Of a DNA stretch of 64,000 bases, positions 12,113-20,555 are shown in pieces. The DNA comes from Streptomyces sp. L2 (GTDB lineage: Bacteria; Actinomycetota; Actinomycetes; Streptomycetales; Streptomycetaceae). The DNA is taken from the NCBI RefSeq assembly GCF_004124325.1, contig NZ_QBDT01000001.1, positions 1,550,001 to 1,614,000 of the forward strand, in the 5' to 3' direction. The notes under the pieces are model-generated. The model worked only from the letters and a program-made list of their open reading frames with translations, was not told where the DNA came from and ran no database searches. The first letter of the stretch is position 1, and each line of letters starts with the position of its first letter. The position numbers and the translations under genes are program-made.

Positions 12113-12939
12113 CCGGCCTTCCCGGCCGCGGTCACGGCCACCGTCGCGGCTGCGGGCACCTCGGACAGCAGGCGTTCCAGGGCCCGTGCGGTGGCGGGTG
12201 AGCGCAGCAGCTCGTCGTGGGGTACGTCGATGCGGTGCTCGTCGGCGACCGGGTGGTCCGGGGTGGTCGTCGTGAGGGCGGTGGCGGCCGACCAGGCGGG
12301 CAGCGGGCTGAGGGTGGTTGCCGCGGTGAGGTAGGAGACCAGGGAGACGAAGGCGCCGGAGAGTTCGTCGCGGATGTCCTCGTCGAGGTCGAGCCGCTCG
12401 GCGGCGGCGGCCACGGCGGCCGTGAAGGTTTCGGCGAGTTCCCGGCCGACGACGGGCAGCCGCTCGTCGCCGTACCGCGCCCGCAGGGCCTCGCCGCGGG
12501 CGTGGAACGCGTCGAGTTCGGCCGGGGTGAGCAGCGCGCCCAGGGAGTCGCCGGCGGTGTGGAAGTCGTCGTACAGACCTCTGTTCGCGGGGAGTTCGGG
12601 GTCCAGGAGGATCAGCCGGGGGGCGGGCTGCCAGTCGGCGATGCGCTCGGCGAGGGCCGCCGCGAAGACGCCGCCGGCGCAGTAGCCGAGCACCGCCTCC
12701 ACGGGGGCGCCGAAGGCGCGGACCTCGCCGAGCCACCAGTCGAGGTAGGCGTTGCCGGTGGGCGGGACCTGGTCGTCGGGGCCGGGCGGGCGGCTCGTCC
12801 AGAGTGTGCGCGGCTGGTCGAGGAGCGGGGCGAGGTCGGCGAACTGGGCCGGCCCGCGGCTGCCCGCGGCGAAGTCGACCGCCAGCAGGAGACTTTCACT
12901 CTCTCCGCGCTTGAGCGTCTTCCACGCTATTCGGCTCAC
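12109..12939 (-). CDS. Thioesterase-like alpha/beta hydrolase with a cysteine nucleophile
   Basis: A 276-residue protein of the PKS/NRPS thioesterase fold. The nucleophile elbow reads GYCAGG instead of the usual GxSxG, so the predicted nucleophile is cysteine. A histidine in IDVPHDELL near the C-terminus is suitably placed for the triad. It is translationally coupled to the following A-PCP gene (GTGA overlap), suggesting that it works with that protein or releases a PCP-bound chain. Cys-type TEs are known in some strained-ring-forming NRPSs (for example beta-lactone release), but that reaction is not demonstrated here. GTG 12939 with AGGGAA upstream is preferred; an ATG at 13002 is in frame but lacks a ribosome site. 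Confidence 0.8.
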   Translation of the reverse strand: MSRIAWKTLKRGESESLLLAVDFAAGSRGPAQFADLAPLLDQPRTLWTSRPPGPDDQVPPTGNAYLDWWLGEVRAFGAPVEAVLGYCAGGVFAAALAERIADWQPAPRLILLDPELPANRGLYDDFHTAGDSLGALLTPAELDAFHARGEALRARYGDERLPVVGRELAETFTAAVAAAAERLDLDEDIRDELSGAFVSLVSYLTAATTLSPLPAWSAATALTTTTPDHPVADEHRIDVPHDELLRSPATARALERLLSEVPAAATVAVTAAGKAG

Positions 12940-13054
12940 GGCGATTCCCTGTTTCTGTCCTCGGGCCACAAAAGGAGAATTCGTGGCAGCGGTGAACGTC
13001 ACGCTAGATGCGGGCGGGCGCGGTGCGGACCCCTACCTTCGGCGGGGGCCACCC

Positions 13055-13864
13055 CTAACCTCGGATTCCGGCCCGGGCGCCGATACCGGTGGTGATGGCG
13101 TCGAGCACCTCGCGCTGGCGGTCGACGAGGTAGAAATGGCCGCCGGCGAACACCTGCACGTCACAGGCGGCGGTGGTGTGCGCGGACCAGGCGCGGGCCT
13201 CGTCGAGGGTGGTGTTGGGGTCGCTGTCCCCGGTCAGCACGGTGACAGGGCTGTCGATCCGCGCGCCGGGGTCGGCGCGGTAGGTCTCGACGGCCTTGTA
13301 GTCGTTGCGCAGCACGGGCAGGGCGAGCCGCATGATCTCCTCGTTGCCGAGGACCCGGTCGTCGGTGCCGCTGAGCCTGCGCAGCTCCCGGATGACGCCC
13401 TCGTCGTCGCGGGTGTGGACGCGGTCCGCGCGGGTGCGGGAGGGGGCGCGGCGGGCGGACGCGAACAGCCGGGCGGGGGCGGGCAGTCCGGCGCCGGCGA
13501 AGCGGCGGGCGATCTCGAAGGCGACGGTGGCGCCCATGCTGTGCCCGAAGAAGTACAGCGGCCGGTCGGCGTACTGCCGTACCTCCTCGAAGGCGAGGTC
13601 GGCGAGTTCGGGAACATTGTCGATCAGGGGTTCCCTACGGCGTTCCTGGCGGCCGGGATATTGCACGACGAGGACGTCGATGCCGGGGGTGAGCGCCTTG
13701 GCGACCGGGAAATAGAAACTCGCCGAACCGCCGGCGTGCGGAAAGCAGATGAGGCGGGGTGCGCCGGCCACGGCGGGGTGGTAGCGGCGAATCCAGTCGC
13801 TTTCGAGAAGGTCGGTGTCGGCCCCCTGTGCCTGGGTGTGCGCCAACTGCTGCTGTGTGGTCAT
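13055..13864 (-). CDS. Type II (editing) thioesterase
   Basis: 269 residues, the usual size for RifR/TEII-type proof-reading thioesterases of PKS and NRPS clusters. It has ICFPHAGGSAS near residue 38, the nucleophile elbow FFGHSMGATVA near residue 105, Asp in LTGDSDPNTT and His in FAGGHFYL near residue 244. This is a full Ser-Asp-His triad, unlike the neighbouring Cys-type thioesterase. TEII enzymes remove stalled acyl groups from carrier proteins. It sits 21 bases after the amidase stop and is probably in the same transcript. Confidence 0.92.
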   Translation of the reverse strand: MTTQQQLAHTQAQGADTDLLESDWIRRYHPAVAGAPRLICFPHAGGSASFYFPVAKALTPGIDVLVVQYPGRQERRREPLIDNVPELADLAFEEVRQYADRPLYFFGHSMGATVAFEIARRFAGAGLPAPARLFASARRAPSRTRADRVHTRDDEGVIRELRRLSGTDDRVLGNEEIMRLALPVLRNDYKAVETYRADPGARIDSPVTVLTGDSDPNTTLDEARAWSAHTTAACDVQVFAGGHFYLVDRQREVLDAITTGIGARAGIRG

Positions 13865-13885
13865 GCGAAGCCCCTCGGGTCGTCG

Positions 13886-15541
13886 TCAGTGCTGGGTGTC
13901 GTCGGTGTCGGGCGCCGGTGCGGGAGCGGGGCCTGCGTCGGCGTCCGCGTCGGCATCGGCATCGGCATCGGCATCCGCGTCCGCGTCCATACCCGGGCCC
14001 GCGTCGGGAATGTCCGGGAGGAATCCGAAGAGCATCTCGGTGAGCTGCCACTGCCCGGCGAACTCGGCGAGTTCCGCCTCCGGGACGGGCACGCCGGCCC
14101 GCCGCAGTGCTTCGCCGAGCTGCCGCTGGGCGTCCGGCTCGGAGGGGGCGCCCTGCGGGAGGACGACCGGTGCGGGACGGCCCGCCGGGAGCGGGCCGGG
14201 GGCGCGCAGGTGCCAGTCGGTGTGCTGCTGGTAGGCGTCGGCGACGGCGAGCAGGGCCCGGTCGGTGCCGGGGGCGCCGGCCAGTTGCAGGGACAGCGGG
14301 AGACCCGCCGGGTCGAAGCCCATGGGCAGGGCGACGGCGGGGAAGCCGACGGCACTCCACAGGCTGGGCAGCCAGGACACGGCGCCGAGGCCCGCCGGGT
14401 CGTCGTAGCGGGGGGCGACGCCGGGCCAGGTGGGGGTGGCGATCGCGTCGAGTCCGTCGAGCCGGCGGCGCAGCCCGGCCGCGCCCCAGGCACGGACCCG
14501 CTGGGCGTGGACGTACACGGAGGCGGGGATCAGGCCGCCGAGGACGAGGGTGCGCCGGAAGGGCCGCCCGTACTGGTCCCAGCGGGCGCGCAGTCCGGCG
14601 CCGTGGGTGTCGAAGCCCTCGGCGAGGAGGGTGATGAGCTGGGCGGCGAACAGCGGGTACAGCTCGGGGAGTTCGACGCTGACGACCTTGGCGCCCTGGT
14701 CCCTGAGGCGTTCGAGGGCGGTGTCGAAGGCGTCCCGGCAGTCCGGGGAGAGCTGGCCGGCCTCCTCCAGGGCGCGGTCGGGCACGCCGACGCGCACGCC
14801 GTCCAGGCCGGTGCGCCACTCGGGTTCGGGGGCGTCCCAGGCGGCGGCGACACCGAGGGCGCGGGCCGCGTCGCGGACGGTACGGGCCAGGGTGCCGACG
14901 GTGTCGAGGCTGGGCGCGAGCGGGCGGCAGCCGGCGGTCGGGACGAGGCCGTGGGTGGGCTTGACGCCGGTGACCCCGCACAGGGCGGCGGGGATGCGGA
15001 TGCTGCCTCCGGTGTCGGTGCCGAGGCCGACGTCGAACAGGCCGTGCACGAGCCCGGCCGCGCTGCCGCTGCTGGAACCGCCCGGGTAGCGGTCGGGGTC
15101 CCAGGGGTTGCGCGGCACGGGGAACGGCAGGGCCGGGTCGGGGCGGCCCAGCGCGTGCTCGCCCGCGGTGGTCAGGCCCAGCGGGACGGCGCCGGCGGCG
15201 CGCAGCCGTCGTACGGCCACGGCGTCCCGGCCGCGGTGCCAGTCGGCGTCGTGCACCTTGCTGTGCCCGGTGGGGACGGCCTCGCGGGTGGCGAAGACGT
15301 CCTTGACACCGAGGGTCACCCCGTCGAGCGGGCCTGTGCCGGTGGTGGCGGTGTGCGGCTCGTCGGCGTGTGGTGCGCCGACGTGTGGTGCGTCGGCGCG
15401 TGGTGCGTCGATCTGCGGCTCGCCGGTGTGCGGTTCGCCGGTGTGCGGTGCGTCGAAGCGGTGCGCGAACACCCCGAGCCGCTCGTCGAGGCGGTCGGCG
15501 GGGAGCCGCCCCCGCTCCCCCCGGGTACTGACGTCCACCAT
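13886..15541 (-). CDS. Amidase-signature family hydrolase with low-complexity ends
   Basis: A 551-residue amidase-signature protein. The catalytic Lys is in LGVKDVFA (about residue 80). The Gly/Ser motif is PGGSSSGSAAG and the nucleophile region is GTDTGGSIRIPAALCG, giving the Ser-cisSer-Lys triad. These enzymes hydrolyse or transfer linear amides. In a PKS/NRPS-like cluster it might trim an amide-protected intermediate or supply ammonia, but nothing fixes the substrate. Two features are odd. Residues 30-65 are tandem five-residue units such as DAPHT/GEPHT, and the C-terminus carries a long Asp-Ala dipeptide run encoded by 6-bp repeats. Both look like replication-slippage insertions outside the core. 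ATG 15541 has GGAGAG upstream. Confidence 0.85.
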   Translation of the reverse strand: MVDVSTRGERGRLPADRLDERLGVFAHRFDAPHTGEPHTGEPQIDAPRADAPHVGAPHADEPHTATTGTGPLDGVTLGVKDVFATREAVPTGHSKVHDADWHRGRDAVAVRRLRAAGAVPLGLTTAGEHALGRPDPALPFPVPRNPWDPDRYPGGSSSGSAAGLVHGLFDVGLGTDTGGSIRIPAALCGVTGVKPTHGLVPTAGCRPLAPSLDTVGTLARTVRDAARALGVAAAWDAPEPEWRTGLDGVRVGVPDRALEEAGQLSPDCRDAFDTALERLRDQGAKVVSVELPELYPLFAAQLITLLAEGFDTHGAGLRARWDQYGRPFRRTLVLGGLIPASVYVHAQRVRAWGAAGLRRRLDGLDAIATPTWPGVAPRYDDPAGLGAVSWLPSLWSAVGFPAVALPMGFDPAGLPLSLQLAGAPGTDRALLAVADAYQQHTDWHLRAPGPLPAGRPAPVVLPQGAPSEPDAQRQLGEALRRAGVPVPEAELAEFAGQWQLTEMLFGFLPDIPDAGPGMDADADADADADADADADAGPAPAPAPDTDDTQH

Positions 15542-15774
15542 GGCCGCTCTCCGTAGGTCCGTTGACTGCCCGGGCGTTCCGGGTCTACGACCCTAGGAAG
15601 GGGTCACGGGCGTGCAGTCCCCCTTGACGGACCCCTGCCCACCCCTGAATTCCCACCCCTGCCTGCCGGTTGTCCTCGGGCTTCCCGGCTACGGTGGCAG
15701 GGGCGCCCGGAACAGGACGGCGTCCGGGGCGGTCCAGGCCGCCGCGATCCCGGGTCCGGAAAGGGGGGATTTCC

Positions 15775-16785
15775 TTGCTGCGGGACGACACACCTCTGCC
15801 CATCGGGCAGGTGACGCTGTACGACGACGCGGGCGACGCCTCTCCGGCCCGCGTCCTGATCTCCGCGCTGGGCGACCTCTACGACCCCGGACCGGCCCCG
15901 GAGGACGGCCCATTGGCGCTGCGCACCGCGACATCCGTCGTCGACCCGCCGTTCTTCGGCAACGGCGACATCGGGCGGCTCGCGGTCTGTACGGCCGTCA
16001 ACGCGCTCGCGGCCACCGGCGCGCTGCCGCGCCGGCTGGCGCTGGCCGCCGTCGTCGAGGCGGGGCTGCCGTCCGTGCTGCTGCACCGGGCCGCCGGGTC
16101 CGTACGGGAGGCCGTGCGGGAGGCCGGGGTGCGGGTCGCGGCCGTCGACGCGCGGGTGGTGCGGGCCGGTGAGGTCGATCAACTCGCCCTCATGGCGACG
16201 GCGTTCGGGGTGTTTACCCGCCCGCCGCTGGACGCGTCCGCGCTGCGCCCCGGCGACCGCGTCCTGCTCTCCGCCCCGCTGGGCAGCCACGCCGTGCACG
16301 TGCTCTCGCTGCGCGCCGGACTGGGGTACGAGTACCACGTGCCCAGCGACGCCGCCCCGCTGGCCGGACTGGTCGAAGGGGTCCGCGCGGCCCTGCCGCC
16401 GGACGCGGTCCGCGCGGCCGGGGCGGTGGCCGAGGGCGGACTGGCGGCGGTCCTGCGGGAGTTCGCGTCCCGCTCGGGCCACGCGGTGCGCGTCGACGAG
16501 TACGCGCTCCCCGTCCCCTACGGTGCCCGCGAGGCGTTCGACGTGCTCGGCCTCGACCCGCTGTACGCCGCAGGAGCGGGCTGCCTCTGCCTGGTGGTCG
16601 CCCCCGAGGCGGAACCGGCCGCCCTGACCGCCCTGCGCGCCCACCGCGCGGGCCGCCTCGCCACGGCGGTGGGGTGGATCGGCGGCACCGCGCGCGGTGT
16701 CGTCGAAGTCCGCGCGCTGGACGGCACGGTGACGCCGGTGCGCGCGGAGGGGGAACTCGACGGGGGGCCGGCCCGGTTGCTGTGA
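15775..16785 (+). CDS. PurM/AIR-synthase superfamily protein resembling HypE but lacking its C-terminal cysteine
   Basis: A 336-residue two-domain protein of the PurM-HypE-SelD-ThiL ATP-binding superfamily. The N-terminal domain carries TSVVDPPFFGNGDIGRLAVC, close to the HypE glycine-rich signature. True HypE ends in a PRIC cysteine that receives the carbamoyl group; this one ends GGPARLL. The usual DPTRGG loop reads AGAVAEGG and the conserved DTK reads DAR. It is therefore unlikely to serve hydrogenase maturation, and no other hyp gene is present. Superfamily chemistry is ATP-dependent activation of an amide oxygen, so nitrile or heterocycle formation on the cluster product is possible (inference). 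TTG 15775 is chosen because AAGGGGGG lies seven bases upstream. It is divergent from the amidase. Confidence 0.75.
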   Translation: MLRDDTPLPIGQVTLYDDAGDASPARVLISALGDLYDPGPAPEDGPLALRTATSVVDPPFFGNGDIGRLAVCTAVNALAATGALPRRLALAAVVEAGLPSVLLHRAAGSVREAVREAGVRVAAVDARVVRAGEVDQLALMATAFGVFTRPPLDASALRPGDRVLLSAPLGSHAVHVLSLRAGLGYEYHVPSDAAPLAGLVEGVRAALPPDAVRAAGAVAEGGLAAVLREFASRSGHAVRVDEYALPVPYGAREAFDVLGLDPLYAAGAGCLCLVVAPEAEPAALTALRAHRAGRLATAVGWIGGTARGVVEVRALDGTVTPVRAEGELDGGPARLL

Positions 16786-16826
16786 GGCGGGAGGCCGCCG
16801 TGGCGCTACGGGTTGCATCCCGGCTG

Positions 16827-16967
16827 CCGGTCCGTCGGAGCTTGTCGCGCAGTTCCCCGCGCCCCTGGGGGGGCGACCCGGTCGGCCGGGCCGGGCCCTG
16901 CGTTGCAGCGGGAGCCCGGCCCGGGCGTCATTCCGGCTACCGGTCCGTCGGAGCTTGTCGCGCAGTT
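16827..16967. repeat. 28-bp direct repeat with a truncated copy of the dispersed 20-bp element
   Basis: A perfect 28-base direct repeat beginning CCGGTCCGTCGGAGCTTGTC occurs at 16827-16854 and 16940-16967. The first copy runs into the intact dispersed element (16847-16866). In the second the element is interrupted after GCGCAGTT by a T run. The repeat fills the gap between the convergent PurM-like and transporter genes, so it may contribute to transcription termination; no classic stem with a T tract is evident. Confidence 0.7.
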
Positions 16968-17009
16968 TTTTCCCCCCGCGAGGGGATCCGCGGTTGGCCG
17001 GGCTGGGCC

Positions 17010-18365
17010 TCAGTTGGATGGGCTCTCGGGGGGTGTCGTTCTGCCCCGCCCCAGTACTGCGGTCGCCGCCGCTGCCGCGAGGGCGGGGAGCAGGGCGATG
17101 CCGACGAGGATGCCCTCGCGGGCCGTGTGCGACTGGGTGACGGCGAGGCCGGTGCCGGAGGAGACGTAGCCGAACGCGGCCAGCGTCAGGCCGTAGAGGA
17201 AGGGGCCGACGGCCAGGCCCAGGGTCTCGCAGGTGGTGAACAGGCCCGAGGAGACGCCCGCCCCGCGCAGCTCCTGACCGGCGATGCAGTCCTGCAACAG
17301 GGCGTACAGGAACAGCAGTTGTCCGGCATGTCCGGCGCCGGCGACGACCATGAGTAGCAGGACCAGGGGCAGCGGCAGGACCGGCGCGGCGAACAGCAGC
17401 AGGCAGCCGGTGCCGAACACGGCGCAGGCCCACCGGTATCCGGCGCGGTGTCCTACGCGGGCGCCGAGCCGGGTCCAGGCGCGCACGGTGAGGAGGTTGG
17501 GGGCGACGAACGCGGCGACGAGCAGGCCGGTGGCGTTCTTGTCGCCGAGGATGTGCTCACTGAAGTAGGGGGCGCCCGCCGTGAGGCCCCCGGTGGCCAC
17601 CGACTGGATGACGATCCCGGCGAGGAGCGCGGGGAAGCCCGGGATCGCGCGCGCGAAGGCGAGTTGCCGGCGCAGTCCGGCGGGCCGGTCGCCCGGGCGG
17701 GTGTCCGGTGCCGCACGCCGGGGCGCGCCCTTGACGCCGAGCACCACGCCCGCCGTCCCGGCGAGCACGCACAGCGCGCCGAAGACGCCGACGAGCCGGT
17801 GGCCCGGCACTCCCCCGCCGCCCGCGTCCACCAGTGCCGGGCCGGCGCCGCCGATGAGCAGCGCGGACACGGCGATCACGGCGACGCGGCCGGCCACGAG
17901 GGCGACCCGGTCGGCCGGCCGTTCGGTCAGCTCGGCGGGCAGCGCGGAGTACGGCACCTGGAAGAAGGCGTAGGCGGTCGCGGCGAGGAAGAAGCCGACG
18001 GCGGCCCACCAGACGCCGGCCGCGTGGGAGCCGGGCGCGGAGAACATCAGGGCGAACGCGGCGGCCACCCCGACGCCTCCGGCCGGCAGATGGAGAGCGC
18101 GGCGGGGCCGCAGGTCCCCGGCATGGCCGACGAGGGGTCCCAGCAGGGCGTTCCACACCTTGGGCACGAGGACGACGGTGCCGGCGAGGGCCGCGCCGGC
18201 GCCGAGGGTGTCGGTGAGGTACGGCAGCAGCAGGAGGCCGGGCAGCGTGCTGAACGCGCCGGTGACCAGGGCTCCGGAGGCGTACCCGGCCCGTAGCCCG
18301 CGGCGGACGCCGGGCACGGGGGGTGCCGTTCCCTCGCGGGCGGCGGGTTGTGAGTCGACAGCCAT
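17010..18365 (-). CDS. MFS transporter of the MFS_2/GPH (sugar-cation symporter-like) type
   Basis: A 451-residue membrane protein with about twelve hydrophobic segments. The N-half resembles the MFS_2/MelB-like group: LLPYLTDTLGAG, then FFQVPYSALPAELTE in place of the usual helix-V/VI motif with an acidic residue. It is the only obvious transporter beside the PKS/NRPS-like cluster and could export its product (inference from position). It converges with the PurM-like gene and diverges from the LuxR gene at 18438. The ATG at 18365 is preferred; an upstream in-frame start would add about 26 residues that do not look membrane-related. Confidence 0.85.
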   Translation of the reverse strand: MAVDSQPAAREGTAPPVPGVRRGLRAGYASGALVTGAFSTLPGLLLLPYLTDTLGAGAALAGTVVLVPKVWNALLGPLVGHAGDLRPRRALHLPAGGVGVAAAFALMFSAPGSHAAGVWWAAVGFFLAATAYAFFQVPYSALPAELTERPADRVALVAGRVAVIAVSALLIGGAGPALVDAGGGGVPGHRLVGVFGALCVLAGTAGVVLGVKGAPRRAAPDTRPGDRPAGLRRQLAFARAIPGFPALLAGIVIQSVATGGLTAGAPYFSEHILGDKNATGLLVAAFVAPNLLTVRAWTRLGARVGHRAGYRWACAVFGTGCLLLFAAPVLPLPLVLLLMVVAGAGHAGQLLFLYALLQDCIAGQELRGAGVSSGLFTTCETLGLAVGPFLYGLTLAAFGYVSSGTGLAVTQSHTAREGILVGIALLPALAAAAATAVLGRGRTTPPESPSN

Positions 18366-18437
18366 GGTTCGAGCCTGAACCGGCCCCGGAACCGGCAGTA
18401 GTCCGGTGTTCACCCCACGTTCGGGGGAGTTCCTGTC

Positions 18438-20237
18438 GTGCAACTACCGGACAGGGGCGCACCCTTGGAGCGGCGGCGCGGGTGGGAGAGGGTCGTGGTG
18501 ACCAGGGGGAAGGCAGGTACGGGGATGCTGACCGAGGACATCACGAACGGCGGCGCGGAAGCGGCCGGGGGCGGGGCCGGGGCCGGGCTGCTGCGGGTCG
18601 CGGCGAGTGGTCTGCACCGGGAGGCCAACGCCGCGGCCTCGCTGCTGCGGCTCCTGCCGCCCGACGACGTGGAGGCGGCCTCGCTGCGCGCGCGTGCGCT
18701 GGTGCTGGCGGGCCGCCCCGAGGCCGCCCTGCGTGCGTACACGCCGCTGCCGGCGTCCGCGAGGGAGACACCCACCAGGGCAACGGCTTTGCGCCTGCTG
18801 GGCCGTTGGAACGAGGCCGAGCAGTGCCTGGACCACTGCGCCCCCGGCCGGCCCACCACGGCCGACGGCACACCGGCCCATTCGTGGCCCGTCGGCCCGT
18901 CGGCCCACGAATGGACAGCGGAGTGCGCCGCCCTCGCCCTCGACCGCGGCGAACCGGTCCTGGGCCGCCCCGCCCAACACTGGGCACAGCAGGCACTGCG
19001 CACCGCGCAACGGACCGACGCCGACACCGCGGCCCAGCCGCGCCAGGCTATGACTCCGACCGCCCGCACGCCGGAGCAGGCACCGCGCACCGCGCACCCG
19101 GCCCTCGACACTCCGCCCCGCCACCACCTGGACCCCGCACCCCTCGACCCGGCCCGGGAAGCAGTGCCCACCGCGGATCCCGCCACCGGCAGCTTTCCCC
19201 AGCCGCATCCGGCGCCCGCCCCGCCCGACCCGGGCCTCGACACCACGCGCCATCCTCATCCGGTTCCCGCAGCCCCGGACTCGGCCCAGGTGGCACCACA
19301 CGCCCCGAACGCCGCCCCCGACACCCCTCCCCAACCGCATCCGGCGCCTGGGCCGCCCGGCCCGACCCGCGAGGTGCCCCGCCGCGAACACCCCACCCCC
19401 ACCCCCGGCACCGCGTACGCGTGTTCGCTTCTTGCTGCCGCCTGCGCCGCCGCCGGGCTTTTCGGGGCCGCTCTCGATGCCGCCGATGCCGCTGTGCGGG
19501 AGCTTGAGGTTCTCGGGGAGGACGGGCTGTTGCGCAGGCTGGACGCGGTGTGCCGGGTGGCCGACGCGTTGTTCCACACGGGGCGCCGGCATGCGGCGGA
19601 GCGGTGGCTGGAGGCGGCGTTGGTGCCGGCGCGGGAGGCCGGGCAGGAGCTGGTGGCGGGCCGGCTGGAGCTGGGGCTCGCGCGGGCGCGGCTCGCCGCG
19701 GAGGATCACGCGGCGGCCGGCCGGTGGGCCGAGCGGGCGGCGGAGTCGGCGCGGCGGACGGGCGGTGTGCCGCTGGCCGTGGACGCTGACCTGTGGCTGG
19801 CCCGGATCCGGCTCGCCGCCGGTGACAGCGTCGCCGCGCTCGCGGCGGCCCGCGCGGCGGCGCGGGGGGCACGCCCGCTGGGCGGGGTGTGGCGGGACCG
19901 TGCGCAGGCCCGGCTGCGCGAGGTGCGGGTCGTCCTCGAACAGGAGGCGCCTGGGACGGTGCCGCCGGCGGCGCCCGGTGACGGGGACGCGGCGGACGGG
20001 GCGGGGACGGCACCGGGGTCGGAGTCCGCGTCGCTGAGCCGGCGGGAGGCGCAGGTGGCGCTGCTGGTCAGTGAGGGCTGCACGAATCATCAGATCGCGG
20101 CCCGGCTCCAGGTCAGTCCGAAGACGGTGGAGACCCATCTCAGCCGTATCTTCAAGAAGCTCGGCATCACCTCGCGCGCCCAGGTGGCGCACTGGGTCGG
20201 AGTGGGCGCGGGCCCCGCCCGGGACATCGGGGGATGA
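18438..20237 (+). CDS. LuxR-family transcriptional regulator with TPR-like body and proline-rich insert
   Basis: A 599-residue regulator. The C-terminal LuxR HTH (about 530-590) reads LSRREAQVALLVSEGCTNHQ followed by VSPKTVETHLSRIFKKLGI. The N-terminal 130 residues and residues 325-500 are Ala/Leu/Arg-rich helical repeats like the TPR region of LAL-type regulators. No Walker A motif is present, so it is a LAL relative without the ATPase. Residues about 135-320 are Pro/His/Thr-rich low complexity with repeated PHPAPxPPDP units, probably an expandable linker. GTG 18438 has GGGGGAG upstream; ATG 18525 is an alternative. It is divergent from the transporter, suggesting a shared control region at 18366-18437. 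Confidence 0.85.
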   Translation: MQLPDRGAPLERRRGWERVVVTRGKAGTGMLTEDITNGGAEAAGGGAGAGLLRVAASGLHREANAAASLLRLLPPDDVEAASLRARALVLAGRPEAALRAYTPLPASARETPTRATALRLLGRWNEAEQCLDHCAPGRPTTADGTPAHSWPVGPSAHEWTAECAALALDRGEPVLGRPAQHWAQQALRTAQRTDADTAAQPRQAMTPTARTPEQAPRTAHPALDTPPRHHLDPAPLDPAREAVPTADPATGSFPQPHPAPAPPDPGLDTTRHPHPVPAAPDSAQVAPHAPNAAPDTPPQPHPAPGPPGPTREVPRREHPTPTPGTAYACSLLAAACAAAGLFGAALDAADAAVRELEVLGEDGLLRRLDAVCRVADALFHTGRRHAAERWLEAALVPAREAGQELVAGRLELGLARARLAAEDHAAAGRWAERAAESARRTGGVPLAVDADLWLARIRLAAGDSVAALAAARAAARGARPLGGVWRDRAQARLREVRVVLEQEAPGTVPPAAPGDGDAADGAGTAPGSESASLSRREAQVALLVSEGCTNHQIAARLQVSPKTVETHLSRIFKKLGITSRAQVAHWVGVGAGPARDIGG

Positions 20238-20555
20238 CGTCCCGGGCGGGGCTGGCAGACGGCGCCGGCCCGCGGTGACGGGGGGATCGGTGGGACCGTG
20301 CCGTGGGCACCACCCTCGCGCCGGCGGCATGAGCGTGACTAAAGCGCGGCTGGCGTGCCACCAGCGGCGTCACCCCAACTAACTGCCGTGCAACTTGCTG
20401 CCACCGTCCCCGGCTGGCATCCGGGACCGTCGGTTTCGCACCCTTGTGGGCGTGGGCCGTCCGCGTGACGGCCACGGGGACAGCGCGCGCCGCACGACGG
20501 GCCCTCCCCCACGCTCTGCGAGCAGGGAGCGCTCCCAACGCGCCGAGGAGAGACC
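20238..20555. other. Intergenic region upstream of the AfsA-like gene
   Basis: This 318-base gap has no credible gene. It should contain the promoter of the AfsA-like gene. A run at 20331-20395 (GTGACTAAAGCG, then CAACTAACTGCCGTGCAACTTGC) is less GC-rich than its surroundings and is the likeliest promoter or operator zone, but no consensus box is convincing. GAGGAGAGACC just before 20556 is a strong ribosome site. Confidence 0.4.

Noticed and set aside
15775..16785. Genuine HypE of hydrogenase maturation
   Set aside because: The C-terminal carbamoyl-accepting cysteine and the DPTRGG loop are missing, and no other hyp or hydrogenase gene is in the window.
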